From Streptomyces sp. Ag109_O5-10 (GTDB taxonomy: Bacteria > Actinomycetota > Actinomycetes > Streptomycetales > Streptomycetaceae): a stretch of 64,000 bases of DNA. The stretch is taken from positions 2,790,001-2,854,000 of the forward strand of contig NZ_FNTQ01000001.1 of NCBI RefSeq assembly GCF_900105755.1. Direction: 5' to 3'. Shown here piece after piece: positions 16,756-25,610 of the stretch. Both the position numbers and the translations under genes were made by a program. Every line of letters begins with the position of its first letter. Within the stretch, counting starts at the first letter, position 1. Below the pieces are notes generated by a model, which saw only the letters and a list, made by a program, of their open reading frames with translations, had not been told where the DNA came from and made no database searches.

Positions 16756-16797
16756 GCCTCGAACCTACCCCGAAGCCTCCCTGGGAGCGCTGTCCTC

Positions 16798-19700
16798 CTA
16801 CGCTGCCCGGTAGGCCTCCGTCAGCTTCTCCACCGCCGCCGCGTACTTGCCCGTGAGCAGCAGGTGGTCGGCGTCGGCGAAGGGCTTCGAGACGGCCGCG
16901 GTGACCGACTGCCCGATCTTCGCCTGGACCAGCAGCCGGGCCTGGCCGACCACCTTCCGGCCTGCCGATCCGGAGCCCGAACGCTCGGCCGCCCTCGCCG
17001 CCGCGCCGAGCGCCTGCAGGGTGGCCTCACCGCCCTTGGGCGCCTTGGTCAGCGTGGTCAGGCCCCAGCCGAAGGGGTACTGCGGGTCGTACGACGCGTC
17101 GCCCACGTTGATCGGCAGCTGCGCCTCGGACTTCGGCCAGGTGACCGGGAGCTGCCCGGTGAAGGCCTTCTTGCCGTAGAGCACGTCGGCCACGCCGTCG
17201 CCCTCGGTGCCCGGCAGCCAGGAGGCCACCAGGGCGTCGATCTCGCCGAGCCGGTCGCCGATGAGCTGCGGGCGCCCGGAGACGACCAGCACCGCGCACT
17301 TCATGGCCGCGCACACCTTGTCCACGGCGGCCTGGTCGGCCGCCGACAGCACGAGGTCGTTGCCGTTGCCGACGTCGCCGACGCCCTCGGCGTACGGGGT
17401 CTCGCCGACCGCGACCACGCCCACGTCGTAGCCGCTCGTCGGCGCCGAGGCGTCCTTGGAGTAGGTGACGTCTCCCCCGGCGTTCCTCATGCCCTGGAGG
17501 ATGGTGGTGCCGGTGGTGTGGGTGCCGGACTGGCCCTGCCAGGTGATGGTCCAGCCGCCGGTCTGGTTGCCGAGGTCGTCCGCGTTGGACCCGGCGACGT
17601 AGACCTTCTGCGACTTCTTCAGGGGCAGGACGCCGTCGGAGTTCTTCAGCAGCACCTGCGACTCGGCGGCCGCCTGGCGGGCGACGGCCCGGTGTTTGGA
17701 GGAACCGACCTTCGAGGCGTTGCTGGTGTCGGCGTAGGGGTGCTCGAAGAGGCCCAGCTTGAACTTCTGGGTGAGGATGCGGGACACCGCGTCGTCGATG
17801 CGCCGGTCGCTGACGGTGCCCGCCTTCACCTGGTCGATCAGGGTCTTCGTGAAGTCCTGGTAGCTGTACGGCACCATCATCATGTCGACGCCCGCGTTGA
17901 CGGCCGTGCTGACGTGGGACGCGTAGTCGCCCGGGAGCTGGTCGATGGCGTTCCAGTCGCTGATCACGAAGCCCTGGAAGCCCATCCGGCCCTTGAGCAC
18001 ACCGTTGATCATGTCGGCGCGGGCGTGCATCTTCACCGGGCCCTGGCCGTCGCCGACGATCTCCAGCGAGGAGTACGACGGCATGACCGTGCCGATGCCC
18101 CGGTCCACGGCCGTCTGGTACGGCGCCAGGTGGATGGCCTCCAGCTGCTGCCGGGTGACCGTGGTGACGCCCTGGTCGATGGTGTACGTGCCGGTCGTGG
18201 ACGAGCCGTAGGCGGTGCCGCCGTCGCCGACGAAGTGCTTGGCGGTGGCCAGGACCTTGTCGTCGTCCTTCAGGTCCCGTCCGTCCGCGCGCCCCTGGAG
18301 GCCCTGGATGACGGTCTCCATGGACTTCACGAGCGCCGGGTCCTCGCCGAAGGACTCGTAGGAGCGGCCCCAGCGTTCGTCACGGGTGACGCAGAGGCAG
18401 GGGGCGAAGTCCCAGGAGACGCCGGTGGCCCGGACCTCGGAGGCGGTCACCGCACCGGCCTGCTCGGCGAGTCCGGGGTCACGGGTGGCGCCGATGCCGA
18501 TGTTGTGCGGGAAGATCGTGGCGCCGGCCAGGTTGTTGTGGCCGTGGACGGCGTCGGCGCCGTAGATGAGCGGGATCTGGAACCGGGTGGCCTGCGCCCG
18601 GAGCTGGAAGTCGTCGATCATCTGCGCCCAGGCCGCGGCCGTGTTGGGCGTCGGGGTCGAGCCGCCGCCGGAGAGCAGCGAGCCGAGGTCGTACGCGGCG
18701 ACGTCACCGCCGGTGCCCACGGCACCGCGCTCGGCCTGGGTCATCTGGCCGACCTTCTCCTCCAGGGACATCCGGGAGAGGAGATCGGCGACCCGCTTCT
18801 TCACGGGCAGCTTGCTGTCCAGGTACGGCAGTCCGTGCGCGTCGATGACGACCTGCGGGGTCTCCGCGGGGGCCTTGGCGCCGGTGACCGCGAGCTTCAG
18901 CGGGATGGTCTCCGCCGACTCGGCCGAACGGTCCTTCAGCGTCGGCACCTTGATGGTCCGCGTGGCCCCGGAGGCCGTGCCCGCCGGGAAGGTGACCGTG
19001 CCGGAGACCGCCTTGTAGTCCTTGCCGGCCTCGGCGGTCCCGCCCTCCGTCGTGTACGCGACGGTGACCGGGTCGTCGATCGGGGCGGAGCCGGTGGTGG
19101 CGACGGTGACCTTCACGCTCGCCGTGCCGCCCTCCTTCACCGGGTAGACGGCCGCGTCCGTGCTGACCGACGCGCGCAGCGCCTGGTCGGCCTTGCCGTA
19201 CAACTCCACGTCGTCCATGGCGAACCGGCCCTTGAGCCCGACGGGGAGGGTGACCGCGTAGCCCCACATCTGGGTCAGGCCGAGGACGTGGTCGATGCCG
19301 CCGACCGGCTGGTAGTCGGTCCGGTAGACGAAGTCGGTGAACGGGATCTCGATCTGCTTCCAGCCGGTGAAGTCGTCGGTGAAGGACGTCGTCCACAGCT
19401 CGGAGGCCTCGCCGTTGGTGCCGCCGTCCTTGATCTCGAAGGCGATCTTCTTGCCGTTGTCCTGGCCGTCCCACCAGAAGCGGATGCCCTGGTGCGCGGA
19501 CCAGTCGTGGGCGGGCTCGGTGGCGGCGAAGTCGTGGGTGAAGCCGCCGTAGCCGCTGATGTCGTAGGTCCCGGCGAGGACCTTGGCGCCCTCGGGGGCG
19601 TCGGCGCGGTCGGCGAACTGGAGGGCGGGCGGGTCGTCGCTGTCGCCTCCCCAGGTGAAGATGCCCTCGGCCGGCTGGGAGGCGAAGGGGACCTCGCCCT

Positions 19701-19809
19701 CGAACCGGTCGACGGGGGTGGGCGCGGGGTCGTCGGCGGCGCTGGCGGCGGACAGCGGGATCAGGGCTGCGAGCAGTGCGGTGGAGACGAGCAGGGCGGC
19801 TCTTGGCAT
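16798..19809 (-). CDS. Secreted multidomain beta-glucosidase, GH3
   Basis: This 1003-aa exo-enzyme has a signal peptide (about 1-24), a CBM11-like carbohydrate-binding domain (about 30-205), a Calx-beta-like domain (about 215-310), a GH3 N-terminal barrel (about 330-680) and a GH3 C-terminal domain (about 700-920), then an Ala/Lys-rich helical tail. VISDWNAID carries the presumed nucleophile Asp, and KHFVGDGGT is the GH3 substrate-binding signature. It should release glucose from beta-glucan oligosaccharides. The ATG at 19809 follows gggaagg; a frame extension to 19836 lacks a ribosome site. It is divergent from the GH30 gene with a shared control region. Confidence 0.92.
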   Translation of the reverse strand: MPRAALLVSTALLAALIPLSAASAADDPAPTPVDRFEGEVPFASQPAEGIFTWGGDSDDPPALQFADRADAPEGAKVLAGTYDISGYGGFTHDFAATEPAHDWSAHQGIRFWWDGQDNGKKIAFEIKDGGTNGEASELWTTSFTDDFTGWKQIEIPFTDFVYRTDYQPVGGIDHVLGLTQMWGYAVTLPVGLKGRFAMDDVELYGKADQALRASVSTDAAVYPVKEGGTASVKVTVATTGSAPIDDPVTVAYTTEGGTAEAGKDYKAVSGTVTFPAGTASGATRTIKVPTLKDRSAESAETIPLKLAVTGAKAPAETPQVVIDAHGLPYLDSKLPVKKRVADLLSRMSLEEKVGQMTQAERGAVGTGGDVAAYDLGSLLSGGGSTPTPNTAAAWAQMIDDFQLRAQATRFQIPLIYGADAVHGHNNLAGATIFPHNIGIGATRDPGLAEQAGAVTASEVRATGVSWDFAPCLCVTRDERWGRSYESFGEDPALVKSMETVIQGLQGRADGRDLKDDDKVLATAKHFVGDGGTAYGSSTTGTYTIDQGVTTVTRQQLEAIHLAPYQTAVDRGIGTVMPSYSSLEIVGDGQGPVKMHARADMINGVLKGRMGFQGFVISDWNAIDQLPGDYASHVSTAVNAGVDMMMVPYSYQDFTKTLIDQVKAGTVSDRRIDDAVSRILTQKFKLGLFEHPYADTSNASKVGSSKHRAVARQAAAESQVLLKNSDGVLPLKKSQKVYVAGSNADDLGNQTGGWTITWQGQSGTHTTGTTILQGMRNAGGDVTYSKDASAPTSGYDVGVVAVGETPYAEGVGDVGNGNDLVLSAADQAAVDKVCAAMKCAVLVVSGRPQLIGDRLGEIDALVASWLPGTEGDGVADVLYGKKAFTGQLPVTWPKSEAQLPINVGDASYDPQYPFGWGLTTLTKAPKGGEATLQALGAAARAAERSGSGSAGRKVVGQARLLVQAKIGQSVTAAVSKPFADADHLLLTGKYAAAVEKLTEAYRAA

Positions 19810-19830
19810 GGACCTTCCCTCGACTCTCTG

Positions 19831-19885
19831 GTTCACTCGGGGCTCTCACAGTTCACTCATGGCTTAGATCACGTCGTGAGTTAAC
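19831..19885. promoter_or_regulatory. Divergent control region of GH3 and GH30 genes
   Basis: GTTCACTC occurs at 19831-19838 and 19851-19858, exactly 20 bases apart, and a one-mismatch inverted copy GAGTTAAC lies at 19878-19885. The arrangement between two secreted glycosidase genes suggests a shared regulator site, perhaps LacI-type. No matching regulator gene is adjacent. Confidence 0.4.
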
Positions 19886-19936
19886 TAACGGCTCGCGCAC
19901 CCGTCAAGACGTCCCGTCAGGAAGGGCGATGTGCCC

Positions 19937-21802
19937 ATGAGAAGAACCCCCCACACCCTGCGCCTGTTGCTGGCCGGACTGCTCACCGCGGCCGGCTTCA
20001 GCGCCGTCGTGCCGCCGGCGCACGCGGCCGGTGAGCAGGTCACCGCGTACCTCACCACCACCGACGACTCCGCCGGACGCCATGTCACCCGCGGACTCCA
20101 GGCGCAGACGCCGTTCGCCTTCTCCTCCGGGACCGGGGGCGGCGGCACGAACATCACCGTCGACGAGAACACCCGCTACCAGACCTTCACCGGCGGCGGC
20201 GCGTCCTTCACGGACACCGCGGCCTGGCTGATGAACAGCAGCGGGGCGCTGTCCCAGGCCACCCGGGACGCCACCATGCAGAAGCTGTTCTCGCCGACGA
20301 ACGGCATCGGTCTCTCGTTCCTGCGCAATCCGATGGGCGCCTCGGACCTGGCACGGTACGGGTACACGTACGACGACATACCCGCCGGGCAGACCGACCC
20401 GAACCTCAACAGCTTCTCCATCTCGCACGACCTCGCGGACGTCGTGCCGCTCACCAAGCAGGCGCTCCAGCTGAACCCCTCTCTGACTGTCATGGCCTCG
20501 CCATGGACGGCACCGGCCTGGATGAAGGACAGCGGCTCGCTCAACGGGGGCTGGCTCAAGTCGGAGGACTACGCCGCCTACGCCGCGTACTTCGTGAAGT
20601 ACCTCCAGGCGTACCAGGCGCAGGGCGTCAAGGTCTCCTACGTGACCCCGCAGAACGAGCCGACCTGCTGTTCCGGCTACCCGTCGATGAGCTGGAACGC
20701 CTCCGGGCTGCAGTACTTCCTCAAGAACGACCTGCTGCCGCAGCTCCAGTCGGCCGGCCTGTCCACCAAGGTCCTCGCGCACGACTGGAACTGGGACGTG
20801 TACGACTCCTACGCGGCCGCCCTCGTCAACGACTCGACGATCCGCAACCACCCCAACTTCGGCGGGATCGCCTGGCACGGCTACGGCGGTGACGTCTCCG
20901 AGCAGACCACCGTGCACAACCAGTACCCCACGCTGGACGCCTTCGGCACCGAACACTCCGGTGGCACCTGGGTCGCCAACCAGCAGAAGGAGGACATGTC
21001 CAACATCATCGACTACACCCGCAACTGGGCGAAGTCGGTGACCAAGTGGTCGCTGGCCGTGGACCAGAACATGGGTCCGCACAACGGCGGCTGCGGCACC
21101 TGCACGGGCCTGGTCACCGTGCACAACGGGGACGGCGCGAGCGGGACGGTCGACTACACCGTCGAGTACTACGACATGGGCCACCTGACGAAGTTCGTCC
21201 GGCCGGGCGCGCAGCGGATCGCCTCCACCGCGTCCACCACCGTGCCGAACGTGGCCTGGCGCAACCCCGACGGCTCGAAGGCGCTGATCGCCTACAACGA
21301 CTCGTCGAGCGCGCAGACGGTGACCATCAACTGGGGCTCCCAGCACGCCACGTACTCGCTCCCCGGCAAGAGCTCGGCGACCTTCACCTGGTCCGGCACC
21401 CAGTCGGGCGGCGGCAGCCAGACCGGCGCGTTCGTGGGGCTCGCGAGCAAGTGCCTGGACGTGGCGGGCGGTTCGACCGCGAACGGCACGGCCGTCCAGC
21501 TCTACGACTGCAACGGGTCCACCGCCCAGCAGTGGACCGTGCAGTCCGACGGGTCGATCCGGGCGCTCGGCAAGTGCCTCGACGTGACGTCGGCGTCCAC
21601 GGCGGACGGCGCGAAGGTGCAGTTGTACGACTGCAACGGAACCGGTGCGCAGCAGTGGTCGTACAACTCCTCCACCGGTGACGTGGTGAACACGGCGGCG
21701 AACAAGTGCCTGGACGTCACGGACAACTCGTCGGCGAACGGGGCCCGGGCACAGATCTGGTCCTGCACGGGCGCCGCCAACCAGAAGTGGCACCTGCAGT
21801 AG
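19937..21802 (+). CDS. Secreted glucosylceramidase-like glycosidase, GH30, with ricin-type lectin domain
   Basis: This roughly 621-aa protein has a Sec signal peptide (to about residue 31, AHA), a GH30 catalytic barrel with beta-sandwich, a short Gly/Ser linker and a C-terminal ricin-B/CBM13 trefoil (three repeats of CLDV with QQW). Acid/base Glu is in VTPQNEPTCC and the nucleophile Glu in FGTEHSGGTW. Candidate substrates are beta-1,6-glucans or galactans or glucosylceramides; the sequence does not decide. aggaaggg precedes ATG 19937; a GTG six bases upstream is possible. Confidence 0.92.
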   Translation: MRRTPHTLRLLLAGLLTAAGFSAVVPPAHAAGEQVTAYLTTTDDSAGRHVTRGLQAQTPFAFSSGTGGGGTNITVDENTRYQTFTGGGASFTDTAAWLMNSSGALSQATRDATMQKLFSPTNGIGLSFLRNPMGASDLARYGYTYDDIPAGQTDPNLNSFSISHDLADVVPLTKQALQLNPSLTVMASPWTAPAWMKDSGSLNGGWLKSEDYAAYAAYFVKYLQAYQAQGVKVSYVTPQNEPTCCSGYPSMSWNASGLQYFLKNDLLPQLQSAGLSTKVLAHDWNWDVYDSYAAALVNDSTIRNHPNFGGIAWHGYGGDVSEQTTVHNQYPTLDAFGTEHSGGTWVANQQKEDMSNIIDYTRNWAKSVTKWSLAVDQNMGPHNGGCGTCTGLVTVHNGDGASGTVDYTVEYYDMGHLTKFVRPGAQRIASTASTTVPNVAWRNPDGSKALIAYNDSSSAQTVTINWGSQHATYSLPGKSSATFTWSGTQSGGGSQTGAFVGLASKCLDVAGGSTANGTAVQLYDCNGSTAQQWTVQSDGSIRALGKCLDVTSASTADGAKVQLYDCNGTGAQQWSYNSSTGDVVNTAANKCLDVTDNSSANGARAQIWSCTGAANQKWHLQ

Positions 21803-21812
21803 GCGAACCCAC

Positions 21813-21833
21813 CCAGGGGGCTCCGCCCCCTGG
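21813..21833 (+). terminator. Terminator after GH30 gene
   Basis: ccagggggc and gccccctgg form a perfect 9-bp stem with a tcc loop, ten bases past the stop. The region from here to 22025 is very GC-rich with a repeated ccggcacggcggggcgg string (about 21933 and 21990) and no gene. Confidence 0.75.
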
Positions 21834-22025
21834 ACCCCCGGGCCTTCGCCCACCCGCCACCCGACTCGGTCGGGAGAGAGGTGAGGCCCGCCCGGCGTCG
21901 GCCGAACCGGCGCCGGGCAGTCCGCCCGGCGTCCGGCACGGCGGGGCGGGCAGCCGGCCGCCGGCACGCGGGCGCGAGCACCCGGCCTCCGGCACGGCGG
22001 GGCGGCAGCAGGCCCCGGCTCCCGT

Positions 22026-23636
22026 TTACTCGGCCGGCTCCACGCCCGCGCGCAGCAGGCCGTACGTGTATGCGTCCTCCAGGGCCTGCCAGGAGGCGGC
22101 GATGACGTTCTCGGCGACGCCGACCGTGGACCATTCGGCGCTGCCGTCGGAGGTCGAGATCAGGACCCGGGTGGTGGACTCGGTGCCGTGCTTGCCCTCC
22201 AGGATGCGGACCTTGTAGTCGACGAGGTCCAGCTTGGCGAGCTGGGGGTAGATCTTCTCGAGGCCCACGCGCAGGGCGCGGTCGAGGGCGTTGACCGGGC
22301 CGTTGCCCTCGGCGGTGGCGACGATGCGCTCGCTCTTGGCCCAGAGCTTGACGGTGGCCTCGTTGGCGTGGGTGCCGTCGGGGCGGTCCTCGACGATGGC
22401 CCGCCAGGACTCGATGCGGAAGTAGGAGCGGGGTTTGCCCTCGACCTCGGCGCGCAGGAGCAGTTCGAAGGAGGCGTCGGCGGCCTCGTAGGTGTAGCCC
22501 TTCAGCTCGCGTTCCTTGACGCGCTCCACCACCCGGCCGACCAGTTCGCGGTCGCCGCCGAGGTCGACGCCGAGTTCCTTGCCCTTGAGCTCCACCGAGG
22601 CGCGGCCGGCCATGTCGGAGACGAGCATGCGCATGGTGTTGCCGACCAGGGCCGGGTCGGTGTGCTGGTAGAGGTCGGGGTCGACCTTGATCGCGGAGGC
22701 GTGCAGCCCGGCCTTGTGCGCGAAGGCCGAGACACCCACATAGGGCTGGTGGGTGGAGGGGGTGAGGTTGACGACCTCGGCGATGGCGTGGGAGATGCGG
22801 GTCATCTCGCGGAGCCGGCCCTCGGGCAGCACCTGCTTGCCGTACTTCAGCTCCAGGGCGGCGACCACCGGGAACAGGTTGGCGTTGCCGACCCGCTCGC
22901 CGTAGCCGTTGGCCGTGCACTGGACGTGGGTGGCGCCCGCGTCGACCGCGGCGAGGGTGTTGGCGACCGCGCAGCCGGTGTCGTCCTGGGCGTGGATGCC
23001 GAGCCGGGCGCCGGTGTCCGCGAGGACGGTGGAGACGACGGCGTTGACCTGGGCGGGGAGCATGCCGCCATTGGTGTCGCAGAGCACGACCACGTCGGCG
23101 CCGGCCTCGGACGCGGCCCGTACGACCGCCTTCGCGTACTCGGGGTTGGCGCGGTAGCCGTCGAAGAAGTGCTCGCAGTCGACGAAGACCCGGCGGCCCT
23201 GGCCCTTGAGGAAGGACACCGTGTCGCGGACCATCTCCAGGTTCTCGTCGAGGGTGGTGCGCAGGGCCAGCTCGACGTGCCGGTCGTGGGACTTGGCGAC
23301 CAGGGTGATCACCGGGGCGCCGGAGTCCAGCAGCGCCTTGACCTGGGGGTCGTCCGCGGCCTTGGCGTTCGCCCGGCGGGTGGCGCCGAAGGCGACCAGC
23401 TGGGCGTTCCTGAAGTCGATCTCCTGCTGGGCACGGGCGAAGAACTCGGTGTCCCGCGGGTTGGCGCCCGGCCAGCCGCCCTCGATGAAGCCCACGCCGA
23501 AGTCGTCCAGGTGCCGGGCGATGGCCAGCTTGTCCGCGACGGTGAGGTTGATGCCCTCGCGCTGCGCGCCGTCGCGCAGCGTGGTGTCGAAGACGTGGAA
23601 CGAGTCGTCCAGCTCGTTGGTTTCCGTCTCGGTCAT
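22026..23636 (-). CDS. cimA: Citramalate synthase
   Basis: This 536-aa enzyme of the HMGL-like/LeuA superfamily is predicted to condense pyruvate and acetyl-CoA to (R)-citramalate, the entry to a threonine-independent isoleucine route. VFDTTLRDGAQREG opens the barrel, HAQDDTGCAVAN carries the metal-binding His, NPYAERVG-like NGYGERVGNANL follows, and a C-terminal LeuA dimer/regulatory domain occupies about 400-536. Older annotations call this family 2-isopropylmalate synthase 2. The ATG at 23636 overlaps the stop of an upstream leader frame (ATGA). An attenuator lies about 115 bases upstream. Confidence 0.9.
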   Translation of the reverse strand: MTETETNELDDSFHVFDTTLRDGAQREGINLTVADKLAIARHLDDFGVGFIEGGWPGANPRDTEFFARAQQEIDFRNAQLVAFGATRRANAKAADDPQVKALLDSGAPVITLVAKSHDRHVELALRTTLDENLEMVRDTVSFLKGQGRRVFVDCEHFFDGYRANPEYAKAVVRAASEAGADVVVLCDTNGGMLPAQVNAVVSTVLADTGARLGIHAQDDTGCAVANTLAAVDAGATHVQCTANGYGERVGNANLFPVVAALELKYGKQVLPEGRLREMTRISHAIAEVVNLTPSTHQPYVGVSAFAHKAGLHASAIKVDPDLYQHTDPALVGNTMRMLVSDMAGRASVELKGKELGVDLGGDRELVGRVVERVKERELKGYTYEAADASFELLLRAEVEGKPRSYFRIESWRAIVEDRPDGTHANEATVKLWAKSERIVATAEGNGPVNALDRALRVGLEKIYPQLAKLDLVDYKVRILEGKHGTESTTRVLISTSDGSAEWSTVGVAENVIAASWQALEDAYTYGLLRAGVEPAE

Positions 23637-23830
23637 GGTCTCAAGGCTCCTGATGTCGAATCTCGGTCGTACCGGAATGACCGGCTCCACCGTCCCTCCA
23701 TGGTCCCTCGCGCCCGTCCTCCGGCTGAAGGTGGGCCGGAAAACGAAAAAACCCCTCGCGGGTGCGAGAGGTCTGCGCGCGGGTCGAGGACGACGATGGC
23801 CACCCGTACCTGGTCGTACGTGGTGGTCAC
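23633..23830 (-). CDS. Leader ORF of cimA, coupled by ATGA overlap
   Basis: A GTG at 23830 opens a 65-codon frame whose early part, RVAIVVLDPRADL, is dense in Val, Ile and Leu codons (Ala-Ile-Val-Val-Leu in a row). It then reads through the attenuator hairpin and ends in TGA overlapping the cimA ATG by two bases. The aliphatic run lies about 20 bases before the hairpin, as in leader-peptide attenuation of branched-chain genes. Unlike classic leaders it has no stop before the hairpin, so it may also couple translation to cimA. No clear ribosome site precedes the GTG, so the exact start is uncertain. Confidence 0.5.
   Translation of the reverse strand: MTTTYDQVRVAIVVLDPRADLSHPRGVFSFSGPPSAGGRARGTMEGRWSRSFRYDRDSTSGALRP
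23746..23771 (-). terminator. Attenuator hairpin upstream of cimA
   Basis: On the minus strand cctctcgc-accc-gcgagggg forms an 8-bp stem with one G-U pair (23752-23771), followed by six T and then cgtttt. Runs of T are rare in this genome. It resembles the hairpin before ilvB (48052-48085), with the same gaggggtttttt end. Confidence 0.75.
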
Positions 23831-23945
23831 TGCGGACCGGCGCGCCTGCTGCCCATAATCATGGCGAACGAGAGCACGGATGCAGTCTGGCACAGACCGC
23901 CCCGTGCTCACCGTCCGTCTCATGATGCGAACAGTGTGCAGTCCG

Positions 23946-24545
23946 TCACGTGTCCGCGAGGAGCTCCGCCGCCAGGAAGTCGCGCACATGGCCGAGCACC
24001 TGCGCCCGGTCCGTGCCGCGCAGGCCGATCGCCACGTGGATGGAGAAGCCGTCGAGCAGCGCGCGCAGCCGGGCGGCGAACCGGTCGGGGTCGACGGGCC
24101 GGAACTCGCCGCGTGAGACGCCCTCGGCGACCAGCGCGACCAGGTCGCGGTGCCAGGCGCCCTCGATGGCGGCCTGCCGGTCGCGGGCCGCCTCGTCGGC
24201 GTTCTGCGAGCGGTTCCAGACCTCCAGCCAGAGCGTCCAGTGCGGGTCCCGGTGCCCGTCGGGGACGTACAGGTCGACGTAGGCGTCGAGGCGCTCGCGG
24301 GTGGTGCCGCGCCCGGTGAGCAGCCGGCCGCGCTCGGCGCCCAGGCGGCCCTCGCTCCACTCCAGGGTCTGGAGCAGGAGTTCGTCCTTGGAGTGGAAGT
24401 AGTAGAGGAGATGGCCACTGCTCATGCCGACCTCACGGCCGAGCGCGGCCATGGTGAGCTTCTCCAGGCCCCGTCCGGCGATCATCGTCATGGCGGCGGC
24501 GAGCACGTCCTCGCGGGGCGGGGCCTGTCTGCGCCCACCGGCCAT
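23946..24545 (-). CDS. TetR/AcrR family transcriptional regulator
   Basis: This 199-aa regulator has an N-terminal TetR helix-turn-helix (LTMAALGREVGMSSGHLLYYFHSKDEL, about 30-56) and a BetI-like C-terminal domain. It is the last gene of the minus-strand run ureAB, ureC, aguA, tetR, 18 bases after aguA, so it probably controls that module and the divergent permease through the inverted repeat at 28059-28077. Confidence 0.9.
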   Translation of the reverse strand: MAGGRRQAPPREDVLAAAMTMIAGRGLEKLTMAALGREVGMSSGHLLYYFHSKDELLLQTLEWSEGRLGAERGRLLTGRGTTRERLDAYVDLYVPDGHRDPHWTLWLEVWNRSQNADEAARDRQAAIEGAWHRDLVALVAEGVSRGEFRPVDPDRFAARLRALLDGFSIHVAIGLRGTDRAQVLGHVRDFLAAELLADT

Positions 24546-24563
24546 CTTCGGCTCCTCGAACTG

Positions 24564-25601
24564 CTACGGGATCTTCGGTTGCTGCTGGGTGACGCAGTGG
24601 ATACCGCCACCCCCCGCGAAGATCGTACGGGCGTCCACCAGGGTCACCGCCCGCCCGGGGAAGAGGCGGCGGAAGATCCCGGCGGCGATCTCGTCGCGCG
24701 GGTCGTCGAAACCGCACAGCACGACCCCGCCGTTGCAGAGGTAGTGGTTGATGTAGGAGTAGTCGGCCCAGTGGCCGTCGGCCTCCAGGACGGTCGGGGC
24801 GGGTACCTCGACGACCTCCAGGCTGCGGCCGCGGGCGTCGGTCTGGGACCGCAGCAGGCCGATGACCTCCTCGCTCACCTCGTGGTCGGGGTGCGCGGGG
24901 TCCGGCTGGGAGTGCGCGACGACGACGCCCGGGCGGGCGAAGGCGGCGACGATGTCGACGTGGCCGAGGGTGCCGAAGCCGTACGGGGGGTAGTCGCCGG
25001 TGAGGCCGCGGGGCAGCCATATCGCCTTGCGGGTGCCGAGCATGCCGTGGATCTCGGCCTCGACCTCCGCCTTCGTCCAGCCCGGGTTGCGCTCGGGGCC
25101 CAGCTGCACGGTCTCGGTGAGCAGGACGGTCCCCTCGCCGTCGACGTGGATCGCACCGCCCTCGTTGACCAGGCGCGAGGCGTACGCCCGCGCGCCCGCG
25201 AGGTCCGCGACATGCGCGGCGATCTTCGCGTCGTGCTCCCAGCGGGCCCAGTGCTGGGCGCCCCAGCCGTTGAACGTCCAGTCCACGGCGGCCAGTTCAC
25301 GCCCGTTGGTGAGGAAGGTGGGGCCGATGTCCCGCATCCAGGCGTCGTCGAGGTCCCGCTCGACGGTGTCGACGCCGGGGCCGAGCAGCGTCTGTGCCGC
25401 CGCCGACTGGCCGGGGCCGCACACGACGGTCACCGGTTCGAAGCGGAGGACGGCACGGGCCACCGACGCCCAGGCCATCCGGGCGGCGACGAGGTCGTCG
25501 GCGTCGTCGAAGGTGGGGTTCGGGCCCGGCCACGCCATCCAGGTGCGCTCGTGCGGGGTCCACTCGGCGGGCATCCGGAAGCCGTCGGAGGCAGCAGTCA
25601 T
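24564..25601 (-). CDS. aguA: Agmatine deiminase
   Basis: This 345-aa enzyme of the peptidyl-arginine-deiminase/agmatine-iminohydrolase family converts agmatine to N-carbamoylputrescine and ammonia. Conserved elements include MAWPGP, DDAWMRDIGPTFL, VNEGGAIHVDGEGT, GHVDIVAAF and the catalytic cysteine in GGGGIHCVTQQQP near the C-terminus. It begins ten bases after the ureC stop. No N-carbamoylputrescine amidohydrolase gene is adjacent, so the second step is either elsewhere or done differently. Confidence 0.93.
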   Translation of the reverse strand: MTAASDGFRMPAEWTPHERTWMAWPGPNPTFDDADDLVAARMAWASVARAVLRFEPVTVVCGPGQSAAAQTLLGPGVDTVERDLDDAWMRDIGPTFLTNGRELAAVDWTFNGWGAQHWARWEHDAKIAAHVADLAGARAYASRLVNEGGAIHVDGEGTVLLTETVQLGPERNPGWTKAEVEAEIHGMLGTRKAIWLPRGLTGDYPPYGFGTLGHVDIVAAFARPGVVVAHSQPDPAHPDHEVSEEVIGLLRSQTDARGRSLEVVEVPAPTVLEADGHWADYSYINHYLCNGGVVLCGFDDPRDEIAAGIFRRLFPGRAVTLVDARTIFAGGGGIHCVTQQQPKIP

Positions 25602-25610
25602 CGGTGATCC

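Noticed and set aside
16782..16791. TGGGAGCGCT, a partial CebR-like box upstream of the 15382-16755 gene
   Set aside because: Only one half of the TGGGAGCGCTCCCA palindrome is kept, and it lies before a gene with no link to cellobiose use.
15718..19884. A roughly 1390-codon frame on the plus strand over the GH3 gene
   Set aside because: It is the complement of conserved GH3 and membrane protein genes, with shadow-like composition and no domain.
21833..22025. GC-rich direct repeats after the GH30 terminator as a possible CRISPR-like or attachment site
   Set aside because: Only two short imperfect copies, no regular spacers and no integrase nearby.
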